Shown: one piece after another, positions 12,501-25,300 of the stretch
Numbering within the stretch: position 1 is the stretch's first letter
Layout: every line of letters starts with the position of its first letter
Assembly: GCA_024362935.1 (NCBI GenBank)
Contig: JANCRA010000010.1
Span: 13,198,501 to 13,262,500, forward strand
Direction of reading: 5' to 3'
DNA: 64,000 bases
DNA from: Setophaga petechia
Lineage: Eukaryota > Chordata > Aves > Passeriformes > Parulidae
Notes under the pieces: generated by a model
What the model was told of the DNA's origin: nothing
What the model saw: the letters and a program-made list of their open reading frames with translations, nothing else
Database searches by the model: none
Translations under genes and position numbers: made by a program

Positions 12501-14280
12501 AACAATTCCCCATATTCAGAGATTGTCCAGTTAGGAAGATTTAAAAATTTTTTTAAAAAAGGAAAGAAGAAAGGGGGAAAAGTGAAGGAAAATGTCCTAC
12601 CCCACTAAGCCCGATAGTGGGAAACAACCAGTGCCAACCTAAGTTAGTGCTGAAATGAGAAACTGAGAAACCTGTGTTTCCTTGGCATGGAGACTAAAAC
12701 AGCCAAGAAGAAAAGCTGTTGACAAGGAAATGGTTTTGGATTGCACCTTGCAGCTGTGAGGAAAGCAGGAGGAAAGCTGAAGTAAAGCAATCCAGCCCTG
12801 CCAATTGTTTCTCTGCCATGAAGCTCCAAAAATCCTCCAAGTTTAAAGAAAACTGAAAAATCCCTTGAGGAAGAGAAGCTCCCAAGCTACAGAAGGGCAA
12901 AGGCAGCATGACTCAGTCAGTAATCTTCCAAGGAAAAGATGTTTCTGGTGTGCTTCAGCTGCCTTTTGGAACTTTGATCTAATTGGACTTTCAGTGTGGG
13001 GAGCAGGGACTACCTTGCACCACGGTGCTGCACAGCCCTGGAGATCTGGTGACCACACCTTTCCCTTTGGCAGGGTGAAAGCCAGCTGAAGTGAGCAGCA
13101 CTCTTTCCTTTGGCCTGGGGACAGTCTACAAATCCCCTCCTCTTGAGGCTGAGGGGAGCAGACAGCTTGGATGGCATCTCTTACCTCCACATACCCTTCT
13201 TAAGAAGCACTTGGGAGCCTGGATGCCAATCCACGGGACAGACAGCTGTAGTCATGGACTGAGAGTGATGGCAATGCAGGTGGGGAAGGATGACCTGTGG
13301 GTTTTCTTCAGACAGACAATATGCTCAGAGACATGACAGAGTCTTGGGCTATTTCAAATTTTCAGTTTCAAATTACTTCATAGCTCTGATGAACTTGCTT
13401 CAGCATCCAGGCTGTGTTTGCAGCCCAGATACTCAGCACAGACTTTGTCTCCAGTCTAGGATCAGGGACCTCAGTGTCTTCTGTGTGGACACTCATGTTT
13501 TAGATCTGCTCTTGATGAGATGGAGTTAGAACAAAAGTCTCTCCCATTCCAGGATACTCTACAGGGAGCCAGAGCAGCTCAGAGGGAGACAAGAGGCTCA
13601 ATCTCAGCAAGGACTTCCAAAAAGTACCTGCACTGTGTTACACTTCAGTCTGTAGGCAGGATCCCAGAGGGAGTGGCTGAACTTATCCAAGCCATTATTT
13701 TCCACTGGAACTGAGAGATGCTACAAGACTTTCTCCTCCCATCTCTCTAAATCTAGAATTTCTTTAAAAGCCTTAAACTCTGCATTTCTGCATTACCTGA
13801 AAGTGCCAAGAGCAACCACCAGCAGGTGACCAGGAGGCAGTCTCCCACCATGATCATTCCAGCTCCTTCCAGGCAACGTCACAAAAGATAGGCTCAAAAT
13901 GTGCCAGTATTATTGGCCTGCTAAGTGTCTGCTCAGAAAACATGCTCGTTAGCAGTGGCACCTCTACTATTTTAACTGCAAGGAGGACCTGTGATCTGCA
14001 TTTATACTATTTGCAGAGTTCAGAGCAGGCAATGCTACTGAAGCTCCCTCTATGCATTATTATTACCAGCACTGCCCGAGCCACCATGAGCTGCTAATTA
14101 GCAACCAATTTATGTTTTCAATTCTAACATCAATATTAATATGAAGCTTTTATTAACGTCATAGAGAGACCACCCACAAGTGTAGCACAGGTACTGTTGA
14201 CCTTCCAAAGCAAGAGTCACAAGAGATATTCCTGTCCCATCTGTATATCCCCCCAGGTGACACTGGGCACATTCGGAGGG
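6546..14280. other. Non-coding tract with possible old CR1 traces
   Basis: No gene was recognised. Two stretches faintly resemble degraded CR1 3' ends on the minus strand: 7438-7500 (CATAGAATCCC, then AGACCTAGTCCAGAC) and 7752-7800 (TCACAGATTTAAGGCTGG, then GGGACCTTC). Both are too diverged to call by eye. Open frames here, such as 7930-8391 plus (153 codons), are unremarkable. Adjacent A and T runs at 12541-12561 are simple sequence. Confidence 0.5.
13930..14165. promoter_or_regulatory. Candidate conserved regulatory element with homeobox palindrome
   Basis: This 235-bp stretch has a high density of transcription-factor-like words. They include a perfect 10-bp palindrome GCTAATTAGC at 14093-14102, a CCAAT box at 14105-14109, AT-rich homeobox-like sequence (CAATATTAATATG) near 14131-14143, and a CRE-like ACGTCAT at 14156-14162. 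The composition resembles developmental enhancers. This is inference; cross-species conservation would be the decisive test. Confidence 0.2.
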
Positions 14281-14289
14281 ATGGGTCAC

Positions 14290-14460
14290 ATTTGTGCCGA
14301 CAGCTCAGGCTGCTCGGCTGCCACCTGAGCGAGGCAAGGCCAGCCCCGCTGTCCCTGCGGGGCCATGAGCTGGAGGAGCTCTCGAGCCATGAGCCAGCTC
14401 TGCCCTCTTGCGATTACAGCCGGGCTGCCAAGCTCTCCCTCCGCCCCAACATCAGCGGGG
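14290..14460. other. Small CpG-rich cluster
   Basis: About ten CpG dinucleotides fall within 180 bp in otherwise CpG-poor DNA. Open frames span it on both strands (plus 14292-14558, minus 14286-14501), but neither translation is recognisable and no clear donor/acceptor pair frames an exon. It could be a weak or orphan CpG island, the promoter of a non-coding transcript, or a first exon I cannot recognise. Confidence 0.3.
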
Positions 14461-14479
14461 AAGAGAGCTCTTCTCCAGA

Positions 14480-17400
14480 AAACTACCTTATTCGGGCACA
14501 CATGTTAAATTTATCATTTTTTTATCGAATTTTCCAAGAGACAGAAGCTGCTGGATGATGGTAGGATTTAGCAGAGTTCTCAACAGAGCAGGAGGCACGC
14601 AGGGCAATTCCTGCTCCTCTGTGGGAACAGCCCAGACCTCAGGTGTGCTCCGCTTTTTGCCAGAGGGATTTAGCTCCGTGTTTGGCAGTGCCCAGCACTC
14701 TGCCTCTGCCTGCAGCACTGCGGACACACACAGGGCTGCCTGTGGGAGCACACTGGACATGCACACAAGCCTCTAAAATTCTGGGCATGTATTCAGGCTC
14801 TTCAGCTCGACTAATCCCTAAAAAAGGCTGCAGAAACCAGTCCCTACCATCATGTCCTCATCCTTCCTTACCGCCCCCAAAGCCAAGCCAGCTCCACAGT
14901 GTATTCCTGCATGTTCCATCCCAAGGCTGGGGCTGGCTGGAAAATAAAGACAGGAAAGCCATTCATCTCATCACCTGTAAAATCTCATTTTCCCTTCCAA
15001 AAAGAAGCATCAGCCGTTTCAGAGGCTGCTACAGCAGGGCTGAGCCTTAGGCTGCAAGGAAGAGCAGCGCTGTGCTCCAGCCTCGCCTGCAATGCGTGGA
15101 GCTCCACGAGAGAGCAGCATGTCCCTGCACTTGGACTCACAGCTCCTCTTAAAATGGCTAACAGAGAGCTGCAGGAGGACAACGGGGACAGAAAGGGATG
15201 CAGGTTAATATTTTTGTTCTTACATACACGTATGTATAGGGTCCCTTTTCTTCCTATAAGAAAGAAGGTGCTGCTGCAATGCACAGTTGATTTATTTCTT
15301 GCTTTGTTGCCTGTATAATCCAACCTACCATAGTAAATAACCGCTAGACAGTTTAAAAATAAATTATTAAAAAAGCCCAAACAGCAAAAACAAACACCAC
15401 CCCAAAACCAAACAAAAACACCAGGGGAATTAGGCTTCAGAACAGATTTCAACCCAGTTACACCAGGCTTTCAGGACTCACAAGTCAGGTATTGAAGCCA
15501 GAAGGACCTGACTTGGCCATCATAGTAACTTGCTGATAATACAGTCAAGTGCATGAGAAGCACAGCAGACCATTTATCTTCTCCTTTCCCAGCATTTTGA
15601 CAGAAATGAGATCCTCTTTTGACATTTGCCTTTGATGCTCCCCTCATGTAAACTCAGCAAGACACAAAATTCACGTGGTAACTTGAATTAAGTCTCACAA
15701 ATAGGAAAGAAAGAAAAAAAAATAAGTCAGCCCCTGAAGCCAGGAGTTTTTGAAGGCACAGAGCAGCCAACTAGAAGGTGATGAGGAGTGGGTCAAGACA
15801 GCTCATACGAGCTTTTTGCACTATGGTATTGGTAATGTAAGGAGTAAGATTACACACTGTTATTTCCAGTGAGTTATGCACCCAGGACAGCTCAGTCAGA
15901 TCCCTACGAGGTCAGCACCCGTTCATTTTGTGGTCACGGACATCCAAAAGGCCCTCATGCCACAGCTGCAAAGCTTTACAGACCTCAGTGGGAAACACTG
16001 GAGTGGGAACTGCAGTGTGCCACAGAGGGGGAGAGAATAACACAGCACAAAGCAGGAGCAGCACAGGTTATTTATTGTCAAGATAATACTATCAAGAATA
16101 TTTACTTGGGACATGTTGGAAAATGAACAGTGGTACTTTATAAAAGACCTTTCAGCTCTGGTTGAGCACGAAAGTGGAATATAGCAGAAAGCTGCAACAT
16201 GTCTGCCTGGGAGCTTGGGGATAACACACTAAATCCCCACCATCAGTTCTGCACCAGCAAAGGGATGTGGGAGAAACTGGTAATACATTTAAGTGCTACC
16301 AAAATATTTATACACATATATATATTCCTACATATGTCTCTCCACAAAAGCTTGTTACATATGTCCCTGTCACATTATGTCACCACTGCATGTCAGACAA
16401 AATGACAGGGAAGGATTTGAGCAAGGGTTTGAAAGTTCTGACAGGGATGAGGATAATGAGGGATGCCCTCATGAGTGCTATGAGGGAAAAGAAAGGAAAT
16501 AGCAATACCTCAAGGAGAAAGGAAAAAAAGAACCCTATCAGCACTTGCCCTTTCCAATGTTTTCTCAGAAAGTGAGAAAAAAGGAAATCACCTGCTACAG
16601 GAATTACACTTTGGAGCAGAAAATTATTTCCAGCTAGGATGTTTCCCAGGGCTAACTTGTAGAAAAACCACTCTAAGGCTGCACAGTCCCACACTGTTGG
16701 GGCTTGGCCCAGAGTTCTGCTGGGGGTGGCCATAGAGAAGTGTGGGTGTTCTCTGAGAAGAGCGTTTTGGTCATTGCCCAAATACCCTTTGTCAGCTCCT
16801 GTGCTCTGATGGCTAACACACAGATGTTTACTTTGCTTGGCTGGTTTTTTCTGTGATGTTTACTAATCACAGCCAGTTGTGTAAGGGCTCCCCCCTACAT
16901 TTCCCCCCTCCCAGATATACCAAGCATAGATGGAGCAAGAACTCAGAGTGACAGATGATGACTTGCTGGCTGCCCCAGCCCCTAAAGATACACACACACA
17001 CTGAGCAGAGCTGCTCCATGAACTAGCACTGAATATCAGATCTGTCAAACTCAATGAATGCTGATTGATATAACCTTTTAATAATGGAATTTTTTCAGGA
17101 AAATAAAGGAAAATTATAACACTGCCCAAAGTACTGCAGTGGTTGATGTGGACTGGGGAGTCAGCTTCCCTATCCCCTTACTCCCAAAGCCTTTCATCTA
17201 CATTTTCTGATTTCAGCCACAGGACTTTAAAAAATCCAGTAAATTCCACTATGCCATCTCATTCCATCAAAACTTCTCTCCCACAGCAACCAATTGAAAG
17301 GCTGGTTGATGCTTACAGGAGAGTCTTACAGATCAAAACACACCAAGCCTGCTGTCCAAGAGGCTTGTCTGGATTGCTCCTGAGTAGCTCCAAGTCCAGC

Positions 17401-17660
17401 ACAGGTCAACAGCAGATGAAAGGCAGGAATTTAGCAAGTACCAAACTGCTACAAGACTGCAGTCCCCGGCTTCTTACCCAGCCCTGTACTTGCAGCTGCT
17501 TTGCTTCAAGCCTCCTTACTTGCATCCCAGAGATCTGGATGTCAGCAGGTCAAGGGCAGCAGTGCTGTCTCCAGTTGGGATTTGCCCATGTTGGACATCC
17601 TACATCTTTCTTCCTATGACACACAAGCTCAGCTAGTTCCATACCATTAAGGTTCTAATT
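14480..17660. other. Non-coding tract with simple repeats
   Basis: No exon was recognised. The longest frames are 14985-15452 minus (155 codons) and 17143-17619 plus (158 codons). Both have composition typical of chance frames and no recognisable motif. Short A-rich/GAAA simple sequence lies at 15704-15722 and a short CA run at 16989-17000. Confidence 0.55.
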
Positions 17661-17665
17661 TTTAA

Positions 17666-17701
17666 TTTATTATTATTATCAACAGCAATAATAATAATAA
17701 A
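17666..17701. repeat. ATT/AAT microsatellite forming a perfect hairpin
   Basis: A (TTA)n run at 17666-17679 faces a complementary (TAA)n run at 17688-17701. The two arms are perfectly complementary over 14 bp with an 8-nt spacer (CAACAGCA). The arrangement could extrude a hairpin and may have arisen from an inverted duplication of an ATT microsatellite. Confidence 0.85.
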
Positions 17702-17751
17702 AGAGTGGTTAACATTCCCAGGATTCCAGTTGTTCACCCTGCAGCCACTGA

Positions 17752-17772
17752 ACACACATACACACACACACC
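17752..17772. repeat. CA dinucleotide microsatellite
   Basis: A run of CA repeats with one interrupting T lies about 50 bp after the ATT/AAT hairpin. It is short and probably of limited variability. Confidence 0.8.
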
Positions 17773-18568
17773 AGCATTAGCTCCCAACACTGAGCACTGA
17801 GCAGACAAGTTGTTCTTGGTAGCAATGTCACTTCCCTTCCTGGGGGACAGGAAAGAAAACCACAGCAGTGCAATAGCATTAACACAAGTCAGCAGAGACA
17901 TCATGATCACAGCATCTTACAGGATTTTTGTTTCCCTGCTAACAGCAGCCTAATGGAAAATTACAGTAATATTTAAGGATTCCCCTTACCTACATGCTCT
18001 AACTCTAATATCTGTGTAGGAGCAGGGGACACAAAAATCCATCAAGGAATCCCTTTATAACTTGAAAAACATAAGAACTGTAAGCAAATTCTGTTCCTGC
18101 AGAGGCCCACAATCAGTGACCTCAATGAGAGCCATGCACACACTGTGGCCATGTGTAGGTGCTCCATGGAGGGATGTGTTTCCCTGATTAGGGAGATCAC
18201 AGTGTCCCATGGGCTTTGATATTCTCCAGAGCTCATTCCTGTGGAGCATCCCTCTCCTGGATGGCAGCAGCACACCACACTTTAACCCCTGTGATGCAAA
18301 AAAAAAAAAAACCTGGAGGTTTCTGACCTGCCCAGATGATTTGTACATGGAGTTGAACTACTGAGTGACACAGGTGCCAGAAAGTCAACTCACTCACAGC
18401 CCTGCAACTCTACCACTAAGAGTAAACCACAGACACAGAGGCAGCAAGCGCTGCTGGCCGGGCATAGGAGGTTTGCTATGGAAGGCACACAAAGGTACAT
18501 TGATCTTCTACAACAGTGTTATTTAGGTGGTGTTTGGGAAATCTAAGGTCCATAGGAAAGGGTAGGTT

Positions 18569-18618
18569 GTAATTAGCTGGATAACAGAAAGCAATATGTA
18601 GTAATTAGCTGGATTACA
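18569..18618 (+). promoter_or_regulatory. Direct repeat of composite homeodomain site, 32-bp spacing
   Basis: An 18-bp word occurs twice in the same orientation: GTAATTAGCTGGATAACA at 18569-18586 and GTAATTAGCTGGATTACA at 18601-18618, with one mismatch. Each copy joins a TAATTA core (many homeodomain classes) to GGATAA or GGATTA (the latter the classic K50/Otx-type site). The starts are 32 bp apart, close to three helical turns, so both copies would face the same side of DNA. The sequence repeat is certain; a regulatory role is inference. Confidence 0.35.
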
Positions 18619-20530
18619 TGCTCATACAGCTTGGGAACAAAAAGCAAAGGATGAAGTTATAATTGTTAGAAAATATGAGGAGAACAAAAAAAAATTTTAA
18701 TGTATAACTGCACTTTGGCCAGTGCACGCCTCATTAATTAAAAAGACTCTTAATTCCTACAAATTTTCAAAGTAAAAAGTTTGCTGTCTTTATGGGATCC
18801 AGATTTGGATGAGCTAGGTTACTAAATGCAATTTCTATTGTTTATCACTGCTCCATATTTGGATTCTGTGGCTTCTTGAAGGTGAACCATTTTCTCAATA
18901 AGCAACATGCAAAAGGCTTAGAAAACTACAAATAAACCTTCAGCTGAGGCTCAGCAACACAATACCTGTTAGAACAGTGACCCAAGTCTCTGATCTTTTT
19001 GTCAATCCAAACTTCTCTGATACAAGGAAACGTCTCCCTATGCCTGTCCCTGCCTCCCACCCCAGAGGATGGGGATGACTGCAGTCCCTGCTGCAGCAGT
19101 GCTCTGTCCCCAGCCAATTCTTCTGTCAGGAAGAGGATGGGAACAGGGAAAGTCTGCAAAATTTAAGTAAGTAGTAAAACATTCCGATGAAAAGCTTATT
19201 CAGTACATTAAAACATAATTATGGCCAGTTAGGAAGTTAAAGCGTATGAATCATAATTTTAGCTCTCTAGAAAGCAGAGCAGTGGGTTTGGCTCTCAGCA
19301 CAGCACATGGCTGCTGTCCATAAGGAGGACAGCACAGACACCTTTACAGAAGGACAGAGGAGCATCCTAGGGTATTTGGCAGGGGCAAGTACTTCCAGTT
19401 ATTTTGTCAAAACCTGCATAGTTTATGTCACCTAAAAATGCAGTTCTTAAGGTTGTATTCCTCAGCCTTAAGAATAGCAGGAATCAAAGACTTGAAAGAA
19501 AACAGAAAGAGCAACAGAAAACAGCTCACTGCCACAGCAGACTGCTCACCACTGCACTGACTCATGCAGAGATTAGATACCAGGAGCAGTCTGCAACCCT
19601 GGTCAAGCAGAACACAAAGTCCTGCTGTTCCAGGAAAAAATAAAGCCAAATAAAATAATTACTTGTCAGGGATGACTCAAGTTCTCCCAACAAGCACCCA
19701 CCTCACCAACCATTTGGTCGCTTCAGAAGAAGCCAGTGTGCCATCATGCCCACAGCACACACTATCTCCAAACTGCTCCAGGTGTGCCCAAGGAGACAGC
19801 TTCCCACTCTGTTTTCCCACAAAGTCCCGGCTTCTGCAGCTTGCTAAATTTTACTGTACTGCTGCCTTCAAAGCATCTAATCAAGACCATCTCATTTCTG
19901 ATACTCTTAGTCACCAACAAATAAGGCTTAAACCCACTGCTTATAACAAGCAAGCCCCAGATCTGGTTACAGGAATGAGCTTCCAAAGGCAATCAACTTT
20001 GTAATTAAAAGCCCATAACTGGGGAAGGGGACAGCCATGTCATCTCTTTTTCCCCATTCCATCCAAAACCCAGGAATGCAAAGCCAGTCAGGGAATCCTG
20101 GAAGTTGTGTTCAGTTATTGAAATATCAGCTGCAAGATCTGCAGACAAGCCTAATCACAGATCTCAGACATGCATCGCACAACCCACCCTGAGATTTTAA
20201 ACAAAACAAAACAAATGATGAAAGGTTAATTAAGCCACAAAACAAATGAAGAGTCCAGTTAGCAGTACAATTACCTCGGAGTGCCCTCCACCAGAGGAAG
20301 GTCTGCAAGAAGTGCATGCTCTTTTTCCTCAGTCCCGGAGGAGGTGGCAGCATGAGCAGGACCAGGGCTGTTCCACAGCTCGCTCACAACCACTCCAGCA
20401 TCCCCAACCTCCCTCCAGCCCCAGCACCACCTCAGACCAGCCTGCGCAAAGTGCACCTGGTCTGCTCTGCTGATCACTGAGGGGGAGTCTGGGACTTCTC
20501 TCTCTCATGCTCTCTCCCTCTCCAAATAAG

Positions 20531-20654
20531 CAATTAGCATGAATAATTACAGCTCTGATAATAATACCCAGCCACCTTTGAGCAAGAGGGAAAAGACTGT
20601 AATTAACTCTTTCTCAGGGATCAGAGGAAGTTGAAATAGCACGAGCCTAATTAT
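20531..20654. promoter_or_regulatory. Cluster of four TAATTA/ATTA-type motifs
   Basis: Within 125 bp there are CAATTAGC (20531-20538), ATAATTAC (20543-20550), GTAATTAA (20599-20606) and CTAATTAT (20647-20654). The first pair overlaps ATTAGCATGAATAATTA, which resembles POU/octamer-type composite sites. The density is well above what flanking sequence shows. This is a candidate developmental enhancer by motif content only. Confidence 0.25.
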
Positions 20655-21439
20655 CTTCTTCTGGGACATCTCCTGGCTACTGGGAAGCTCTGGAATGTGT
20701 GGGAGGCAGGGGTCAAATAGCATCCTTTTGGAAATCTTTCCATCCAACCCAATTTTTCATATCTGCTACCCAAGTGATCATTAGATGTGCAAATGTACAC
20801 AAGGGGGAAGAGAACTCACAGTTTCCCTACACTGTGCTAATCAGCAAGGGGCTGTCCATTCAAAGACTGCCTGCAGCGTTATCCCGTGATGAATCTTTGG
20901 CCACTGAGGACTTTGGAGCAGTTCCCCTCCTGGGGGATACATTGTGGTAATGTGTGGCTCCTTCCATGCACAAAGCAGAGCTACCAGCTCTCAGGAGAGC
21001 TGACCCCAGGCTGGAGAAGGCACCAATGGCCAGACAGGCTCCCACTATAAACTCAGCACAAAGGCACTCCCAACCCAGGGTTTTCCATCTGCCCCATCCC
21101 CCAGGTCACAGAGCTAGGGGGAAAACACATAAATGATGCAGGTAAGGGCTCCAGGTCAGCTCAGGAGGGAAAATGGTCTGGGCACGTTTAAAATGTCCTT
21201 GCATAGAAGTGGCTTTGCCCCCTTCCCAAAGCCTCTGCTGGCAGGCAGGTGGGACAGGCACACATGCATGTCCTGCTCCCAGTCCCTTCCAAGAAGAAAA
21301 CACTCCATGCACCACCCCCAAAGGAGTCTGGTGAGTTCAGAGACCAAAGCAATAAGTGGTGGCCCTCTGCAGTTACTGTCCCAAATTGCCCAAGGCTCTC
21401 AAAGGATGCATGGGTTAGATGGCTGCTGTAACGTACCCT

Positions 21440-22330
21440 CTTCATGTTACTAAAAATATGATAAATTGAGTTATTATACAATCCTGTCATGCTTTATTGC
21501 TGCTGTGCTATCTGGAGATGTTATTGGAGTGCTGCAGAAGAGTAGCTGCCCTCCAAACACTCCAGTCTCTTATGAAAAGAGCACAGGTTTGTTAACATCT
21601 CCTCTTGTACTCCATTGACCTGAAATATTTAGGAGTGGAAAAATTAACATGTTTATGAACCCTTATCACTACCCTTAGAAAAACTGCTGGAATATTTATG
21701 TCTCTGAGCATTTAAGCATTAATTTTCATATTATGAAGATTCCACATAATTGTTTTATTTATGAAGTCAAGGTGCTCAGGGCACCACAGAATATAATCAA
21801 GCACATTAAAAAAAACAACATAATATAAATAAAATCATTTCAGTTATTTAATGATTTTGTGACACTTTACCAAGATGTTGTATATAATACGTATTTTAAC
21901 TCTCTTACTTCATCTACTCTTTTACTACAGAACTAGCTTCTATTTTGCTAATTTCTTGAAAACTTTCTTGAAAGTAAACATATTCCTATAGACTGTCTGA
22001 ATCCCACAAGTTATTATGTATATTAGCTTTCCTGTAACATGAATTGTTCCATGAACACTAAGTAGGCTAAGTAGTGGAATAAATTGAAGCCTATATATTA
22101 AGTCCCAGACCCTGAAATGGTAATTCTTAATAAATAATATTGTCTATATGGCTCAATGGTTATGATACTGGGGTCTTAAAATGCTGATTTGTTGTGAAAA
22201 AACTATATCTAGTGCACCTACTTTTACAGTGTGACCCAATGTAATTTCAAGAGCTGCTTAAGCTTGAAAAATAAATGCACATTTAGGGCTTGACTTTTAA
22301 TTTTACTATGACCTAATTGCCAGGGCAGCC
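21440..22330. other. AT-rich gene-free tract
   Basis: About 900 bp of markedly AT-rich sequence with no open frame of note on either strand. It includes A-rich runs near 21808 and TGGCTCAATGG at about 22148-22158, which is close to a tRNA-type A box (TRGCNNAGYGG) but without a convincing B box downstream. It could be an old transposon remnant, a conserved non-coding element or plain AT-rich intron. Confidence 0.4.
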
Positions 22331-25300
22331 AGTCCAGCCTCAGCTCTGGATTCTTTCCAGCTTATGTGTTACCCTCAGACTCTCTGACCCAGCAGGCTGT
22401 TAATGTGCTATTAATGGACACTGGAGGGGGAGGCACACACAAGGATTCTCCCATTGGAAACATCTTTCCTGGAAGCTGGATGTGCCCCCAGGGACAGGGA
22501 GGGCCTTGGTGACACTGCCCAACACCATGGTGACAGTCCCCATCGTGCTGTGGTGGGAGCCAGGGCCCACAGGGATCCATTGCTGCAGAATCTCACCCTG
22601 ACACAGCGCTGGGAGGTGTCTGAGGTCTTGGATCTGCGTGGGAAAGTGCTGTGCTGGGGGCGCGTGGGCAGGGGACAGGAACACCCACAGTTCTGCACAG
22701 GCAGCCCCAAGGAGGGATTTGCACAGACCTACAGCAAAGTACAGACTTGGCAGGTCAAGTGAAATATGCCCAATGGACCTGTAAGGGATGAAAAATTCCA
22801 AAATTATAACCTATGGGGAAACTGCAGCACAGACTCTTAGAGACAGTAAGTTGTCTGCAAGCAGGAGCCACAGCTTTTAAAACAGAGACGGGGGATATCA
22901 GATGTCTGGGGTTTTGTGGCTCCATCATCTGGCTCCAAATCTTAAAGATGCTCTTTGATCCACAACTTTTGGTTACTACTGATCTCCCTAAACAGGAGTG
23001 AGTGATGCAGCCTGTTGTAGTCTGCTCTACACACTCATGTACCAGCTGCCTTCAGGTGTTACATTGCTAAAATTTCCAATGCTTTCAATTAACACGTAGC
23101 AAAGCCATTAGTCATGTTGTCTTTCCGACAAATAATTGCTCTCCCTGGTTCTCTTCCACATTATTGTGAGTTTCCATTTAATTTATGGGCCCTAATAAAA
23201 CATAAAGAAACCAAGACTAATGCTTCATCAGTTTCCTAGGCTTTCCCAACATCTTTGGTGTGAGGGGAGCTGGCACTTCGCTTTTTTATGGCTCTGAGGG
23301 AAGAGTGGCCCATCTAGCAGCAGACAGGGAGCTTGCAGCAGGGCAAAGGACAGACTCACACCCTCTGAGTTACATCTGGCACATCTGCAGGGTGGGGACA
23401 GGATCCAGCCTCTGCTGCACTGGGATGTGCCTGCCTGCCCCTGGGCTGAGCCTCCCACGCATCCCATGGCTGTGCAAGGCGCTTGCCACAGAGGCACGAG
23501 ATGAAAGGAAAAGGATGCAAACATCAGAGGAAGGGGAGAGACTGTGGTATAAAGAAAACACAGCTAATTCCGTGGTAATTATTCAGACCCCAGGCTTCGC
23601 CTTATCCAGCAGCTTCACACAGGAAGCACAGCCAAGGACAGCTGGGGAAAGAAGAAGGTGCTTTCCAGCACTGGGGGCTCCTGCTAGCCCTGTATTGGCC
23701 ACCAGTTGCACATGATCCATGGCCTTGATGCCCTAGAGAACAGGTTCAGGAGTTGCAAGCTCTCAGCTCACCCATTTTGAAACACAACCCCAGTAACAAC
23801 CACAGCACCCACTAGACCCAAATTCACCCTATCCCTGTCCACACACACCCAGTGTGTGATCACAGAGCAGCACACTCAGGGTCACCCCACACCTGCCCCA
23901 CAATGGGCACAAGCCCCTGCCACGTGCAGAGACCTGACAAACTTCTTTGCACAAATGACCAGAGACAGCAAATCAAGGCAATGAGTAACACCCCCAAAAA
24001 CAAAAGGCTGAAGAAGCAACGCTTGGGTGATTACAAAAACTTGAACTGAAAGCTGTTCAAAAGGCATCCAAAAGAGAAAGGGAAGAAGGCTGCCAAGGCT
24101 GACTCCCCAAATAAAGTCTCCCTGCTGACAAGTTCACCTCCAATTTGCAATTCTTGTGTCTGGCTGCACATAGAGTCAAGGCCAGCCCTGTCTGACGTCT
24201 CCCCTCACACAAGTACCCAGTGGACTGAGAGGTCATTCTTGGAGGGACAGAGCACTCAGGGACAGCTGTCCCATTGCTCCCCACTGACTTGGGCAGTGCA
24301 GGAGCTGGGACTGATGGGCACCCATGGGCTGAGCCCCTGTCCTTTCCCAGCAGAGCCACAGGACCAGCAGCAGCTCTGGAGCTGCTGGGCTCTTTAAGTG
24401 CTGCAGCCTGGACAGCCTTGCTCTGAGCTTCGAGGTGGTGTGAGAGGCTTGAAGGGAAAAGCAAAGAACTGTGAATCTCAGCAGAAAGGGGGGTTGTGCT
24501 ATTATACCCCAGTACCAAGGGAGAAGACTAAATAATTAATCACAAAAGCAACTGAGTGTTAACGAGCCGCACAGGATCAAACCGCATGGAAGATGCAAAG
24601 GCTCCCCCAACCCTCTTCAGTGTGCTGACAAGCCTCATTTTAATAACTTCACTACCAAAGCTGAGAGGATATGCCACAATAAATAAATAAATGTATCCCA
24701 ATATCCCCCTTGGGCTTCTGCTGGGGATCATCTTGACACCTTTGCTACCAAAGGAGCCAGTTTGGAGCATGTTTTACAGGGGGAGTCGTGAGAGAGAACA
24801 TCCCTGGCTTTGGGTGGTCTTTGCAGATGCTTTCTGCACATGCAACCCCACTCTCTCTGTAGTTTTAAGGAAAAGGAGGATATGCATTTTGAATAGGAAA
24901 AGCAAACACAATGCTGCTTTTCAGTGCCATTCCTAAATAGCAGAGTCTGACAGTGGATAACCGAGCAGAAGCTGTCAGGGATAACACAAGCCAGGAAGAG
25001 AAATACACGGACATGGCTCTCTTGGACGCTCTGTCATAGTCAGCCACACTGAGAAAAGAATCATTCTCATAGAATAATTGAAATTATGTATTACCTTGCA
25101 CACAGAATATTCCTGTGCAGACTACAGTGTTATCTTATACTACTAATACTAGGACACAACTAGTAAAACACAATTTAGACAGTACCAGCATTAAATCACT
25201 TTCCTTCCCAGCCCATCACACCAGACCTGGCCCACGTCTCTATTACTGTAGCTTGTGATGGAGATCTTAAGTACTAACATTTGCATCACAGTCCCTTGCA

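Larger units (their letters stand above)
17790..21440. other. Non-coding tract with two candidate regulatory clusters
   Basis: No exon was recognised. A 14-base A run lies at 18298-18311. Two motif clusters, at 18569-18618 and 20531-20654, are listed separately. Open frames such as 21133-21453 plus (106 codons) match nothing I know and overlap frames on the opposite strand. Confidence 0.5.

Noticed and set aside
17143..17619. 158-codon plus frame
   Set aside because: Serine/leucine/glutamine composition typical of chance frames; no known motif.
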